Made by a program: the position numbers and the translations under genes
Part shown: positions 49,960-62,572 of the stretch, piece by piece
How positions within the stretch are numbered: the stretch's first letter is position 1
How the letters are laid out: each line of letters opens with the position of its first letter
Source of the DNA: Progne subis subis
Taxonomy: Eukaryota; Chordata; Aves; Passeriformes; Hirundinidae
Reading direction: 5' to 3'
Assembly (NCBI GenBank): GCA_022316685.1
Contig: JAKJHU010000024.1
Span: 5,774,501 to 5,838,500 of the forward strand
Length of the DNA: 64,000 bases
The notes under the pieces: generated by a model
What the model was told of the DNA's origin: nothing
The model's database searches: none
What the model saw: only the letters and a program-made list of their open reading frames with translations

Positions 49960-52900
49960 GTACCCACTCGCCCTGCCGGGACGTGCGGCTGTCGCTAGCG
50001 GGGAGGGGGCCGTGTCCGGCGGCGCCGGCGCCCGGTAAAGTTTGGCGGCGTTAGGAAGTGGCTCGCCGCTGCCCGCCCGCGGTGCCAGGAGCCTCGTCCC
50101 GCCGCCCCGTGCCGTGCTGTGCCGACCGGCCGCGGGCAGCCCCGGCACCGGCCCCATGGGCTGTCCTGCCGCCCGGGCAGCTGCAGCCCTTGCGGGCAGC
50201 GGCTGCCGGGGCAGCGCCGGACGCGCCGCTCCAGCCGTGCCCCTGCCCCCGTCCTCGCCGCGGTGAGCGCGGCCGGCGCCCGGCCGAGGGGCGTGAGGGG
50301 GTGGCGCCCGGCGCCTCCCCTCTCCTCGCCTCCTCCTGTCACTCCCCGGCGAACTCGAGGGCAGGGTGTGACCGAGCCCCGTGTCCCCGGTGAGGTCGGA
50401 CTCCCGGCTTTGGCAGCGTTCCTGCCGGGCAGGGCTGCTCGGGGACCTGGACCCGATGAGCCCTGGACGGTCTCAAGGTGCGCGGCCGATGGCCTCGGGC
50501 TCAGCGTCCCGTCGCTGCCTGTGGGGCAGCGGAGCTGTGCGGGACCCAGCTCATCGCTGTCCCGCCGTGGGTTAAGCTGCGCTCACGCACTGCACCCAGT
50601 CTCCTCGAACCAAAACAGTTGCGTGGAAGGATGAGCAGGAGGGCGGGAGTAGTATCCTTGCTGCAAGTGGCTTTCTCACCTGTGGCACTTAAGGTTTTTG
50701 CATGACATTCCCTGCTGCAGCTCGTACTGGGTGCTGTATGTAGGGTCCAGACCTGGCCTCGGGAAGGCGGAGCTCAGGTGGATTTTGACCCAGGCTGGTG
50801 CAGTGGCACACGTGCTGAGCTCCTGCTGGTGTTAGACAGGTTGCAAGGCTGGACTTCAAGGTATCATTTCCCCACCTTTCCAGGATCTCACATTTGGCTG
50901 TAAACTTCAGCTCTTTATGAATAGTCCACTGAAACAAAAGCAATGATAAATGAACTTGTGGTTGATAGTTTCGTTCAAGCCTGACACAACTTTTTTGTTT
51001 TGGTATACCTTGAAGTGTAAAATACTAAGTTTAGGTTGGGCTATTGCAACTCATTGAGGCCCAAACGTAGTACACAAATACGCATAGCAAAAACTTGAAC
51101 ACATCTCTAGGTCAGTTGTGACTGAATTTTGTCACTAGATCTCGTACTGAGTTTTTGTGTCCAGTCCATTTCCTAGCTGAGCTGCTGTTCAAACCATGAT
51201 TCATGTCCAGAAATGGTCTTACAGATACTCTGATAAAACTGAAGCATGGAATAGATGGGAAGAATGAACTATCACAGAAGTCTTCCTGGCAATTAGGGAG
51301 GCATTGTGGTATGAAATCAGCACTGTCTGTCTTTTACCACCTCTGTGTTTTCAGAGCAGCCAGTCTTGGCTTTTTCTTTAAGTGTTAAAGTTCATTTTTC
51401 TGTGACAAAGGTTTCATTTTAGTTTTTCAGGTTTTTGAGTACTTTCCTTAAACTTTTAATGCAAAATATTTCTTGTATTGCATTGTTTTGCATTTTTAGA
51501 TACTTACAACGCAGACTCAAAGAACAATGTTATGGTAGGATCCTGTGTTGGCAATAGTATGCAGCACTACATGGTTTAGGAGATGAGTTGATTGATTTTA
51601 AAAAGGCTAATGTTTGCTTTATTCTGAGGTTTCAGCTAGAAACTTTGGTCAGGATCTTCCTGTATTTTTGTTTTCAGCAGTCATTTAAACTAGCAAGGAA
51701 ATCAATACAGTCTCCTTCTAACCAAATGTACTTTTAACAAATGTACTGTCCTTCCTCCATCTGTTCGAATAAATTTAGTCATTGTATGGTTTGTGTCCCA
51801 GATGAATATATCAATAATTACTGATAATCTAATTGCAGTGTTGCAGCCCTCTGTGGTTTTGGTTGGTTGGCTTGATTTCCCCCCCACATAGGACTTTATA
51901 TTTTGGGGGGGAGGAAGTACTGCATTTTTTTTTTTTTTTTAAAAAAAAGTATTTTATCTTTGTCTTTGATTTAGATACAGTGCCTGTTAACTAATTCTAT
52001 CATTGTAGATAAATATTCTCAGTAATTTGTTTGTTGAGTGGAGGAGTCTATCAACATGGGCACTGGCAGTACAGCTTGAATGTTTTGGTCACAGTATAAA
52101 AACTGAACTGCTGATTTAATGAAACATATCTCTGTGGTTAGTATCTCAAATTTGAATTCATGTAATAAAATTTTAAAAATTATCTCTGAAGTTCTGGTGC
52201 TACTTTACAATGTATTTAAATAGTTAAGACTGGATAAAAATACATGTCACTGGTTAAAGTAGAGCCAAGAATCTGTTCTAGAAGTAGCTAAAATCACTGA
52301 TGGTTCTCCAAGTTATTTCACAAAAGAAAAATTCCAGGAAACTGTCCCTGAGGAGTCTTGTCCCCCTTGCATGGCTTAGCCAGGAGCTTCAGCCTCTGGA
52401 CCTAACTAAAGAAGATGAATAAATTACATAGATAGTTGTTTTCCTAAAACCTGTTTCCAAATGGTAGAAGACTAGGCGTGTTGTGATTTAAATATATGCT
52501 TTTCTCAATTTTATTTCTTTAACGCCAAAACAAAGATACCCAAAATACCAAAACAAAACAACAACTCTCTCCTCCAACTACTGGCAACTCCACAAAGCCC
52601 AAACACTGCCTTTTTTTGAATAAAGTGTTCTGCTAATATTCCGTGGACACTGATACTCTAAAGCAAAAGCAAAGGAACCTTGTTTAAAAATAGCTACATG
52701 CGAAAGTACCTACCTTGGATTTATGGTATAAGGACTTGCCTTGGATTTTTATTTGGCATCTCTCAATCTTTACAAGAAATTTTGAAATCTACACTATGAG
52801 GGCAGCATTCCCTTTCTAACTTGTAATGTGAAACCGTTAAATGTACATTGAAGCTCCAGAGAATATTTACAGACTTCTTGTAAACTTCCCAGTGATACTC

Positions 52901-55900
52901 TGGGAAAGAAAGTCTTCCATTCTTTTGCCTTCTCTTTTGTTTAATCTGATTCCTTACCATCATTGTGTGTAAACCATGTAGAATTACATCTATTGCAATC
53001 TTCAGGATTCTTTGAAGAATTAAAGTTGTCAAGTCAAGTACTTAGAAATTAATGAATTGCAAAATGTTTAAGCGTCGAATAGAATCTTGAATGCCATTGT
53101 TTAGCATTGTACTGTGATTTCCTGACTGCATTCCAGTGTTGCTCTGCAGTCTTTTCACTCGGTGATGTTTGGGTAGCGGATACTTTCCAGCTCGTTGCCA
53201 CCCAGACTACATCTGGGGAGAAGTGTAGGTCTCCCACCCTTCCTTGATAAAGGCTTCTTTGCAGCAGAGTGGAGACGCTTTGCCACACTGTTGTCACAAA
53301 CCTGAAACATTCACAATGCATTCGGGGAATTGTCTGAGAATTATCAGGGTAAATTTGTGTCACTTTCACTTATATTGCAACGAACCATTGTCACTATAAC
53401 TATGCTTTCTCTTTATTTACCTTCAGAAAGTGTAAATGGCTCTTAAATCACATATTTTTATTTAAAAAGTGATATAATTCATCCACGTATTTCTTTGATG
53501 TTACTTCAGGGTTCAGAGGAATGTTTCTTAAGGGCCAGACTGCACCCTTTGGGTGCTGACCTTAGTGAGAACTCCAGGAGTTCTTCAATGCTCAGCAGGC
53601 AGCGTGTTTGTTGATTCTGAGTTCCTTCAGCATCAGGTTCTACCCTGCTGTCTGAAGACCCTAATGAATGTGGGATGAGGTTATGGGCTGCTTGAGCAGC
53701 TTGCTGATGGTACAGACAGCTCACCTGAAATCAAGGACTGCAGCTGGTTCCTGAGTCAGCCAGGGGAACAGAGTCCCTTGTGCCGTGCTTCCTGCTGCAT
53801 GGAAGCAGGGCAGGGACTGAAAAATAGAGAATACTGTGAAAACCAGGAAACCTCCAGCAAGATAGCAGGGAACTCTACAAATCAGCATGGCTCACAAAGT
53901 TGTTAGGCAAAGGTTACATGAATAAATGACTGAAGCTGGCTTTCTTTGATCTAGGCTAAACTTTTATTTTTAAAAGCCCCACTTATTACAGTGTCTCTCT
54001 CTGTTGTAGATACCTGTTAATTTTTTGAAGTTCCATAATGAATCTTTAATATGTAGGATGTTTTTATGCTACTGCTTTATAGCTTGTTGTGATGATCAGA
54101 TGGCTGTTCCAGTTTGATGGCTGTGTCTTCCTAGGGTCACTTGACAAGCAGTCAGTGAGAAAACAAAACTTCCTATTTAGCTCTTTTTGCTTAATGAATT
54201 TCTGAAGCCTTTTCATTGTTTTAGTGGTTTTATTGTAATAAACTCTTAGCTGAGTGGAACAGCAATTATAGCATGATTGCTTAGACCTTGTGGAAGATTA
54301 TAAACTACGGTTATCATGTCTGTCTTGAAGAATTCAACAATGATTTACTCCTCGGGTTAAAATTTGATCTGGCAAGTAGGAAGGAAAGTCTTCTACAGGA
54401 AACATTTTATCTTTTCGCGTTTTATATGCAAATCCTGTTGATGCTCAAGAAATTATGTATGGTCTTGCCTCTACTGCTGATAGTCTGCCAGATTGTAGCA
54501 GTCAAGCCCTCCAAAATAATTATGTTGTGAAAAAGAATCGATTTGTGCTTTTAATTTTTCTTCAATCTTTGAGTTTTAGTGTTACTTATGAGTTAAACTC
54601 CCATCCTTAGAATTTTGCTCTGTTTGTAAGGTCTTTCACCTAAGAACTGCTATTCTTACCCTTCTCATGGCTGAGACTTACAAGTAGTCACTGCAGTTGA
54701 CAACTCTGAAAACAAGAAGGAGCTGAAGTGCATTTCCTTCTACTTACAGAAGTGAATTTCATCATGATTATAGGTTGTAGACCGAACTGGAATTTTACTC
54801 ATTCCTCTGCTTAGTGCCACATCTTTTAAGAAAGTATAACTACATGCTGATATAGGAAGCTGCTACCCACGAGGCAGGATTTTGCCGATCAGCTGTGACA
54901 GGAGTGCAGCACTGCAGGGCAGGCATTTGAGATGCATTTCAAGGGGTGCTGTTTTAGCAGCAGGACAGGACTTGCCCAGTTTTCAGTGCAGCCCAGAGGG
55001 GTGTGGCTGTGTCTGATGGACTGGGATTTGCTTGGACCCAAGATTGCTTAGTGCTCTCCATCCTTCTGACCAGCGTGGTGCAGTTTGTGCTACCCAAAGA
55101 CACAAGCTGCTGCTTTTCAAATTAACACTTTGAAAAATTCTACTGTCCGTGCTATCCTATACCATTTTACTAGTGTCAGTAAAATGACCCAGGGAACACA
55201 AAAGTAACTTGCACAGGGTTGGGAACACACTTCTAGTTAAAATGTTGAGAAAAGCTGAAATTCCTGGTGGCTGCAGACAAGCTGGATTGAATATGTCCTG
55301 TTTGTTCTGGCTATGCTAACCCTTTGACAGCACCGAGTTCAANNNNNNNNNNNNNNNNNNNNNNNNNNNNNNNNNNNNNNNNNNNNNNNNNNNNNNNNNN
55401 NNNNNNNNNNNNNNNNNNNNNNNNNNNNNNNNNNNNNNNNNNAAGTTATGACCAACAACGTGCCTGTGTTGTTGTTCTCCATCACCCACCTGAGTCTGAA
55501 TCTGTCTCTTGGATGCCTTTCACACTAATCCCTTGAAATAAACGAGGTCACTTTTGCTATAGAAATCTGTTGCTTGCCTCATTTGAAAATGAGTTTTGGT
55601 TCCAAAAATTTGATTTAATTTGTTGAGTTACACTAGGATAGTGAAAGACATTGCAAACTTCATTCTGCCTCTGTTGTCAGACCACCACTATGACTTAAAA
55701 GCATGGCTATGTTCCTGAGATTCGTGTCCTTGCAAATAAAAGCATTTTAAGATAAATGAGTTAGTTCTTCAGCTCTCTAGGCTTAGGAGATTATTTTGAC
55801 GGTGGAGTTGGAGTTTATACTGAAATGATGAAACATTCAGAAACAACCCAGATATTTAAAAATATTTTTGCTTGTTTTATTCTACAAGTGTTAGTTGGAG

Positions 55901-56216
55901 TGACACAATGGAGCAGAATTATGTGTTTCTATATGCTGTAGATAAAAAATATCTGGGAATGGAAACCATTATTAAAGCTACTAAATATAATTCTGTTTGG
56001 TACTAATCCTATAAATGTCTTTAAATATTTATAATTTAAGTGGTGTGGACAATACAATTCTAAACAAATTCGTATGGAGTTGGGCTATAATGTTGAATAA
56101 TTGCATTTGGTTTTACCTAGCACTGTAAATAAGTGTGTAAAGTGTGATCTAAGAGGCTTTGAATCTTTATAGAAATTTAAATATATATTTTAATGTCTTT
56201 TTTTGTTTTTCTACAG
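49960..56216 (+). other. DPYD: DPYD intron 1
   Basis: The intron is 6257 bases as assembled, with a GT donor at 49960 and an AG acceptor at 56215-56216. The acceptor follows a strong pyrimidine tract (TGTCTTTTTTTGTTTTTCTACAG). The first 640 bases are still CpG island; the rest is AT-rich with no gene. The 100-N gap makes the true length uncertain. A short hairpin of C7 (51879-51885) and G7 (51905-51911) and a T run near 51925-51941 are the only other structures noticed. Confidence 0.85.
55343..55442. other. Assembly gap (100 N)
   Basis: Exactly 100 N, the usual placeholder for a gap of unknown size. It lies in intron 1, about 770 bases before exon 2, so no known coding sequence is interrupted, but an alternative exon there could be missed. 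Confidence 0.99.
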
Positions 56217-56327
56217 AACATTCTGGCTTTAAATCCCCGAAAACAAACACATGCAACTCTTCATTCAACTGCAGCAAAGAAACAAATCAAGAAGCAATGG
56301 AAAAGGAATTCTGACAAAAACTGTTCA
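56217..56327 (+). CDS. DPYD: DPYD exon 2: dihydropyrimidine dehydrogenase residues 14-50
   Basis: The exon has 37 codons in phase 0, the same length as human exon 2 (c.40-150). It begins NILALNPRKQTHATLHS and continues TAAKKQIKKQWKRN, then SDKNCS. Human DPYD has SILALNPRTQTHATLCS, then TSAKKLDKKHWKRN, then PDKNCF, so identity is high without gaps. This is the start of the N-terminal alpha-helical domain; the cysteines that hold its two [4Fe-4S] clusters (from residue 79 on in mammals) are encoded further downstream. The acceptor is TTTTTCTACAG|AAC and the donor is TCA|gtaagt, a full consensus. Residue 29 is His (CAT, 56262-56264), where human has Cys/Arg polymorphism, and residue 50 is Ser instead of Phe. 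An in-frame ATG at 56193 lies in the intron and is not taken as a start. Confidence 0.95.
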
Positions 56328-56338
56328 GTAAGTGCACA

Positions 56339-56384
56339 TTTATCATTGCATCTGGAACATGTTTATCATCGCATCTGGAACAGT
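56339..56384 (+). repeat. 23-bp tandem duplication beside the exon 2 donor
   Basis: Two adjacent 23-base units begin TTTATCATTGCATCTGGAAC (56339-56361) and TTTATCATCGCATCTGGAAC (56362-56384) and differ at three positions. The first starts 11 bases after the exon 2 end, within the region where intronic splicing enhancers act. Confidence 0.85.
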
Positions 56385-59300
56385 CATTGAGGCTGAAATC
56401 ACAGCTGTGGGAGAAATAAATTAAGAGTTTCTTGTGTTATTCAGTGGTGGCATTTGGCTTCTAGTTTGTTCCTGTAGATACAAAGTTACTTTGTGATGAG
56501 CTGTTTGCTTTTCAGAACCTATTACATTCCATACTTTCTTCATTTTTGGTGATTTTAGTAAGTGTTTGATGCAACTTTTGTACCTTTTTTTATGGAATCT
56601 GATCCCTCTCAAGTATCACATCCTGAGCCATGCTGAGCCCCTTGATTTCCCTGGGTAGCCTCTTCTGCCACCACCTCTTTTTCTTTCTCTTTTCCAAGAG
56701 TCACACTGGGCAGAGCAGCACTTCACTATCCTTTCTGAGACTTAAAGCTAATTTTATTTTGCTACAGAAGTAGGGGAGCCTGTCATAGGTACCTATTTTA
56801 TATATAAATACATAAAGCTTAGATTAAAATGTGACTCTTCTGTGCATTGTATTTTTCAGGAAATAGTTGATTTTTGGAATATTTTTCTTGCTGTAAGTCT
56901 ATACTCTTCTGTATTTCTGCCATTAGATATCATCATTTTCTCCCTAGCTATTTGAATTCCTAGTCTCAATGTGATATTTAACTAATCCGATCTGACTTCT
57001 TTTGTCTCTTTGATCTCTCATCTGATTAGAAGGTTTGTAGTGTTTTTACTGTCTTCCTACAGGTTGTCTTACATAATCCTCTAAATTCAGAAGCCTTTTT
57101 GGTAGAGTACTAGTTCTCTTACGGGCAGAATATTGGGGTCTTTTCGCAGTGTTGTCAAAATGCCTTCTTCCACTAAAAAGGAAAATTCAGGTAGAAAGTT
57201 GATTTTGTTTGTAATTAAAAATATGTCATCCAAAACCCAACAAAACACAAACCCAACCAAAAATGCCACAAAGTTCCTCAGTTTCTTAAAATTAAAAATC
57301 CAGCATGAACAACAAATATTTGCTGAGAGGACCAACCCAGGATATACTTAGTATTTCAGTAATGCTCTTAGTACAGTTTTCTGTTTTACAGTATTGATTA
57401 TAGGAATCTTTTTCTTGCTATAGCTGATATTCCTATTTTCTCGTATTTATTGGCTTAGATAATGTTATGTGAACTAGAAACTTATGTGTGTGAAAACCTT
57501 TTGTTTGTGAAGTTGGATGATTATTTTGGGATGTCTGATGCAGATATTGCCTACAACTGTCTGTTCCTGCTGCAGAGAACGTTGGGCTGCCTAGCAAGCA
57601 GCTCCTGGGCAGCTGCAGTTTACATTGTCATGTTTTCAGGTTACCTGAAATCAATACCGGGCTGTAAACTCCTCTGTTTTCAGAAGCTGTTTGTTAGGAA
57701 GCTCAGGTGTTCATTCAGCAGGGCAGCTGGGTATCTGTGTATAACCTAATTAGCCGTTCCAATGTAAATTATCCTGGTTAGTTAAAATGTAACATTCACA
57801 GAAATATTTTACTAATGGCTGTGTTAACACACATTTCCTAAAGCATCTAGGCTTTTAAATCATTCTTTGTTATCCCTGAGCTGTTCTCCATGTCAGCCTT
57901 GCTTGGTGTTTGTATTCAGTTTACTCAGAAAGTGTTTGATATTTGCTGTTGATTTTGAAAGTGAGTAGTTTTTTAGAAGTTGTCTCTCTTCCCTTGTTCC
58001 TGCTGTTAACTGTATGTGGGTACCTCGTGGTGTCTCAAATATTTCTAGATTCCCAAGGTCTGAGTTTCTTGGGCTGTGCTAACACAATGGATTTGGGTTC
58101 ATCGCCAGCTTGTGTGCCTTGTCTGGATTTTCAGTTGAAAGAAATTCTGAACATTGTCAAATATTGCAGGATGAGGTTTTGGCGTATGCTTACAATCTAA
58201 TAAACAACTTGGTTTTATAGTTCTGCAATACTGCTTGGAGATCTGTGCAGTTATTAGCAACCTGCCCTGACAGGATTCTGCTCATGGGCTACGGTTTACA
58301 GGATGAGAAGTTAGAAACCAGACAAATGTGTACATGGGCAGATAGAACTACTTTCATCACAGATAGTTTTAATCCTACATTATTATGTACTATTAGGTAG
58401 AAACATCACATAATTGGGTTTGCAAGCTGTTAGAAATGTAAAGCGCTAGAAGGAACTGTAATGGGATAGTCTTTATTTTTAGATGGGTAGTGATCCTAGT
58501 TTTTAAAACTGACAAACTTTTCTTCACTTGGAGATATGTGGCTTACTCTTACTGCATAAGATTTACCACATAGCTTACTATTAGCTTGCTATAGCAGAAA
58601 AACCCCTGAAAAGTGAAAAATATTTCTCTGCATAAAAGACATCAGTGAAAAATAAGAGACCTTTTACATTTTCCAGATCATATTTGTTGAGTGGTTTTAA
58701 TAAAAAAATAAAATGGTTGAATCCTTTCCTTGCCTCCTTAAATTAAGAAAGCTAATGTAGAAAAGGATTCATTGACTACAGTTTTCTGTTTTGGTCTAAA
58801 GAGCCACTGGCGAAAATGTTTAGGCCTGCTAATGAATAGATCGATTTGAAGTCCATATGAACTTTGTTTCTATTTCATTAAAATCTGAATTTGGCTTTTA
58901 GCTTTGGATTCTTTTAAAGCTGTTCTGATACTGTCTTTGCAGAACTACTGTTGAAAGGAAGGTGGGAGTATGAAAATACAAAACTAATTAAATTAACAGC
59001 CCTCAAAACTCTGAACAAAAGCTGCATCTGCTGAGGCATACACACAGTGACTTTGTAATGTCTAATACACTTCCAGATGGCAGACTTACATATTTCTTCA
59101 GAATAATTACACAAGTGAAATTTTAACTCCTAGCTTGCTCAGAGACACTTTGGGTTACCCATTTAATGAGTTCTGGAGTGGAAATAGACCGACAGTATCT
59201 TTCCTCAGCATTGGAAAAGTATTCTCCTAAAGGAAGGTTCAATTATGCTTTCAATGAGTGCTATTGTTTATTTACTATGTTAGCAACCAAGTGTTGCTGT

Positions 59301-61210
59301 AAAAATTATTTATAGCCGTAGGTGCAAGATGAGTCAGCTTTCCTTCAGAAATTTTAACTCAGAGATTTGTATCAGAGTAGAAAACTATTGCTGTGTCACC
59401 CTCAGTTAACAGTGTTAGACCTAAGCATTAACACTCTTGTTTCTTATGAGTCATGCTGAAAAGGGGTATAAACAGATGCCTCTAGTTATCTGGGGGAACA
59501 AAGATTTCTGTTGTCCAGAAAAAAAAGTAGGAGAGTCTTGAAGTGGCTGTTGTGTAATAGTGAGCATTAAAGGAGGGTGCAAAATTTAGGTCACATTAGA
59601 TGATCAATTTACAGATAAAACAAAAGCAGCAGGATCAACTGTGAAGCTGTGAGGATTTGCTTTGATTTCAGGTCTTTCCTAAATAGTTCAGGATTGTTTA
59701 GACTTCGGATTAATATTTTCATTTGTGGTTCCTACTCTTTGTAATTCCATTTCTGTGTGTATTTTATGCTTCCGTTTCGGTCACCAACTAGGGGGTGCAC
59801 ATTGTGTGCATTTGCATTGCACCCTGCACGCTGTTTTCCTTGCTTGATGAATAGGGTTTCTAAGCATTATGGGATGAGTTTAGTTTTATCTTGTACATGT
59901 GCAGGTTTGTAATTTAAATGAAATTCACCTCCACAAGCTTTATAAATTGACTTGTCACTGGAGAGTTCAGTGGGATATTTTAGTCCAGCCTTCTTTTTGG
60001 TAATGAAATCTTGTAGTTACCTATTAAGGATAGATGAGAATTTGATATAGATCCACCTATGTATTCAGACTTTCTTCAGTTCTGCATTTAGAAAGAATTG
60101 TAGCATTTGCTCCAGATGGAAATGCTGGAAGTATTTCAACTCAACAAAAAGGTGAAAAGGAAATGGGGTTTAAATTGGTTTGTAGCTAATTGCCATAGGC
60201 TGTAATAGTATTGATTTTCTGGCAGTTAGTAGCATTGTTCTTTGTCCTTACATGGGCTAAGCCTGATCAGCATTGTGCAAAAAGAGCTCCTCTTCCATGA
60301 ACAAAATAATTTTGATGTTTTTGATGCTCACCTGTTTTGTTCTGGTGGGTTGTTGTTGTTGTTTTTCTTTCCTTTTTGGCTAGGGCTCATTTTGAGAAAG
60401 ACTTTAATTGTACAATAATTCTTTCCAGCCATTAGAGAAAAACAAATTCTTCACCTCGTCTTTTTCTGTGCGACATTAAATTTCAGCTACCAGATTACTT
60501 TGTGCTAATGATGGAGCATGAGATCTGCAGTTCATTGCAAGAGCTCTTGTTGCTCTTTACATTCAGAGGACAAGGGTAGTCCCTTAACAAAGTAGTAATA
60601 AGAGCTTCCTAAAAATTCAAACTGCTTTTCACTTTGATAGTATTTCTGTGGCTGTCATTGCTGTGTATAAACTGTATAAAGAAATTATTTAAAAAAAGGT
60701 GTGTAAGTACCTCTTGATGTACAAATGTCCAAGCCTGCATAGAAAAATCTGTATACGAGATGATCTTTCTCAGCTATAATCAGTGTATTACTCTAAGTAT
60801 TGACTTCCAGTAAGGTGGAAAAAGTTGACATGATTTTTGTGCCTAATCGTGTATCATGCTTAGAGCATAATCAGTTTAACATTTCACAAATAACTGATGG
60901 ATTGTAGCAGAAATAGTGCAATTTGCAAACAAGTAGATATGAAACCCAGTATACTGAAGGCCTGAAATCAGGAACCTTAATGAGTAAATGCCATTTCTAG
61001 ACATGTATTGATGAAAGATTCTATATTTATAAATAAAAAATAATCCCAAATACTGTAAAATAGAGAACACTCATTAAAGGAAATCAACTCAATTATATTT
61101 ATAATCTAAACGTATAGTTTACCTTCGCAAATATTTATTTTTGTCTTCATTGCAAATGAATATGCAAGTTTAGCTCTTTTCTGGATGGGTATACAATGGC
61201 AGATGTCTCT

Positions 61211-61340
61211 CTAATCGCTGCTCTATTCAAACATTAATTGGTAGAACATATGTAGAATTCTACTAGTCTGAATAGGTATAGGATAGCAGCAGTCTTTTTA
61301 ATCACATCACTATTCAACCACTAATTGGTGTGATGATTAA
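61211..61340. repeat. Paired repeat with hairpin in DPYD intron 2
   Basis: A unit at 61211-61247 and one at 61299-61335 share TAATC, CTATTCAA and TAATTGGT in the same order and spacing, about 88 bases apart. GTCTGAATAG between them is nearly the reverse complement of the CTATTCAAAC in the first unit. The second unit is bounded by TTAATCACATCAC (61298-61310) and GTGTGATGATTAA (61328-61340), which pair as a stem with a one-base slip. The many TAAT/ATTA cores suit homeodomain binding; a decayed inverted-repeat transposon is the alternative. Confidence 0.5.
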
Positions 61341-62537
61341 GGGACATTAGAGGGAGCACTTTGACATCTGATTCTTTGAACTGATGTCTGCTCGAGCTGC
61401 GCTGTATTCATCATGGCCAGACTGATTTCTTAAATAAAACGCTCTGATTCCCAAATGTGGAAAATATTGCGTTAGTATCTATTGAGGTGATTAGGGAATT
61501 TGAGAATGATTCTTTTATTTAACTAGTGATTGACTGTATATGCACAAACTATTCATATGAATAATACATGTGTTACTGAGTATCAGAAAGAGCTGAGAAG
61601 TAACATCAAGAGATTTTCTCTTTTCTCATAGTGTCAATAATTAAATATTAATAAACATTTTTAAATGTACCATTTTAATCATTTAGCAGTCAAATTCCTA
61701 CTCATGCATTTTTCAGATTAACTAATTACTCTGCATTTTCTCTTATCGATAGCATATGCTGGCATTTATAGCCCTTTCACTGGAATAAAGTAGTTTACAT
61801 GTTTATATATGATGTTGCTTATACTTGCTCTAAGAAATGCATATTATGAATTTCCTTGAATTTTGTGTTTTATATTAGTTTCAATATCTTAAGGTGTTTT
61901 CATTAGAATATCTCAATAGCTCCTAACTTGCCTGGATGCAACAAATTAGTGGTTTTATGCACATTTTCCGTGTGTTAAGTTGCAAATACCGCGTGATGGC
62001 AAGTTGTGCCAAATGCTTCCTTAGTACTGCGCAAAAAGTTCCTTCTCACCCCACCCGTGGCTCTTCTGGGGTGCTATGCAGAGCTGTTCAGGTTTGGTAT
62101 TCTTATTTGGTGTTGGATGATTCTTCTTCTATGGAGCAGCATTCACCATTTAGGGAGTAGTATTTAGTTCCAGGTGTATCTCTGATCTTAACCATTTCAA
62201 AACAGAAGTGTTTGTTGCAAATCGTTTAGTTTTGCACATACTTACATGACAAAATGAAAAATGCTTGTCTGCTTGAAGTGCTGTATTCTAGCTAAGTCCA
62301 GCTCATTCCCTTTCATTGAAGCTGAGCAAATCAGAGTAGAGATAAGATCAGAAACCATCTTCAGTGCCAACTTTCAACTTCTGCTTAATATTATATTCTT
62401 TCAAATATGTGGATTTCTGTATACTTTCCTGTGGATACTGGTTGGAGATAAAGGTACCTTCTTACACTGTGTTTTTTTTGGAAAACTGCAAAAATATCAA
62501 GACTAGCTTCTCTTTCTTCAAACCTTCTTACTCTCAC

Positions 62538-62572
62538 TTTTTTTTTTTTTTTCCCCGCCCCCCCCCCCCCCC
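62538..62572. repeat. T15-C block homopolymer junction
   Basis: Fifteen T (62538-62552) are followed by CCCC, one G and fifteen C (62558-62572). It is comparable to the A/G junction at 34207. Its length is probably unreliable in the assembly. Confidence 0.9.

Larger units (their letters stand above)
49181..50600 (+). promoter_or_regulatory. CpG-island promoter of DPYD
   Basis: CpG and G+C content jump sharply from about 49181 and fall away after about 50600, the only such island in the window, and it surrounds DPYD exon 1. Visible sites include an E-box CACGTG at 49599-49604, several GGGGCGG/CCCGCC GC-boxes between about 49630 and 49830, and a CACCTG box at about 49819. No TATA box is placed for the start codon. 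This fits a TATA-less, SP1-type housekeeping promoter with dispersed starts. Such islands often fire in both directions, but no upstream antisense exon could be identified. Long open frames within it on both strands come from the high G+C content. Confidence 0.9.

Noticed and set aside
49429..49998. DPYD N-terminal extension, since the frame is open for about 490 bases before the start
   Set aside because: There is no in-frame ATG upstream of 49921, the openness follows from G+C content, and the family start aligns at 49921.
56193..56216. In-frame ATG 24 bases before exon 2 as an alternative start
   Set aside because: It lies in the pyrimidine tract of a strong acceptor and would need an intronic promoter; nothing supports one.
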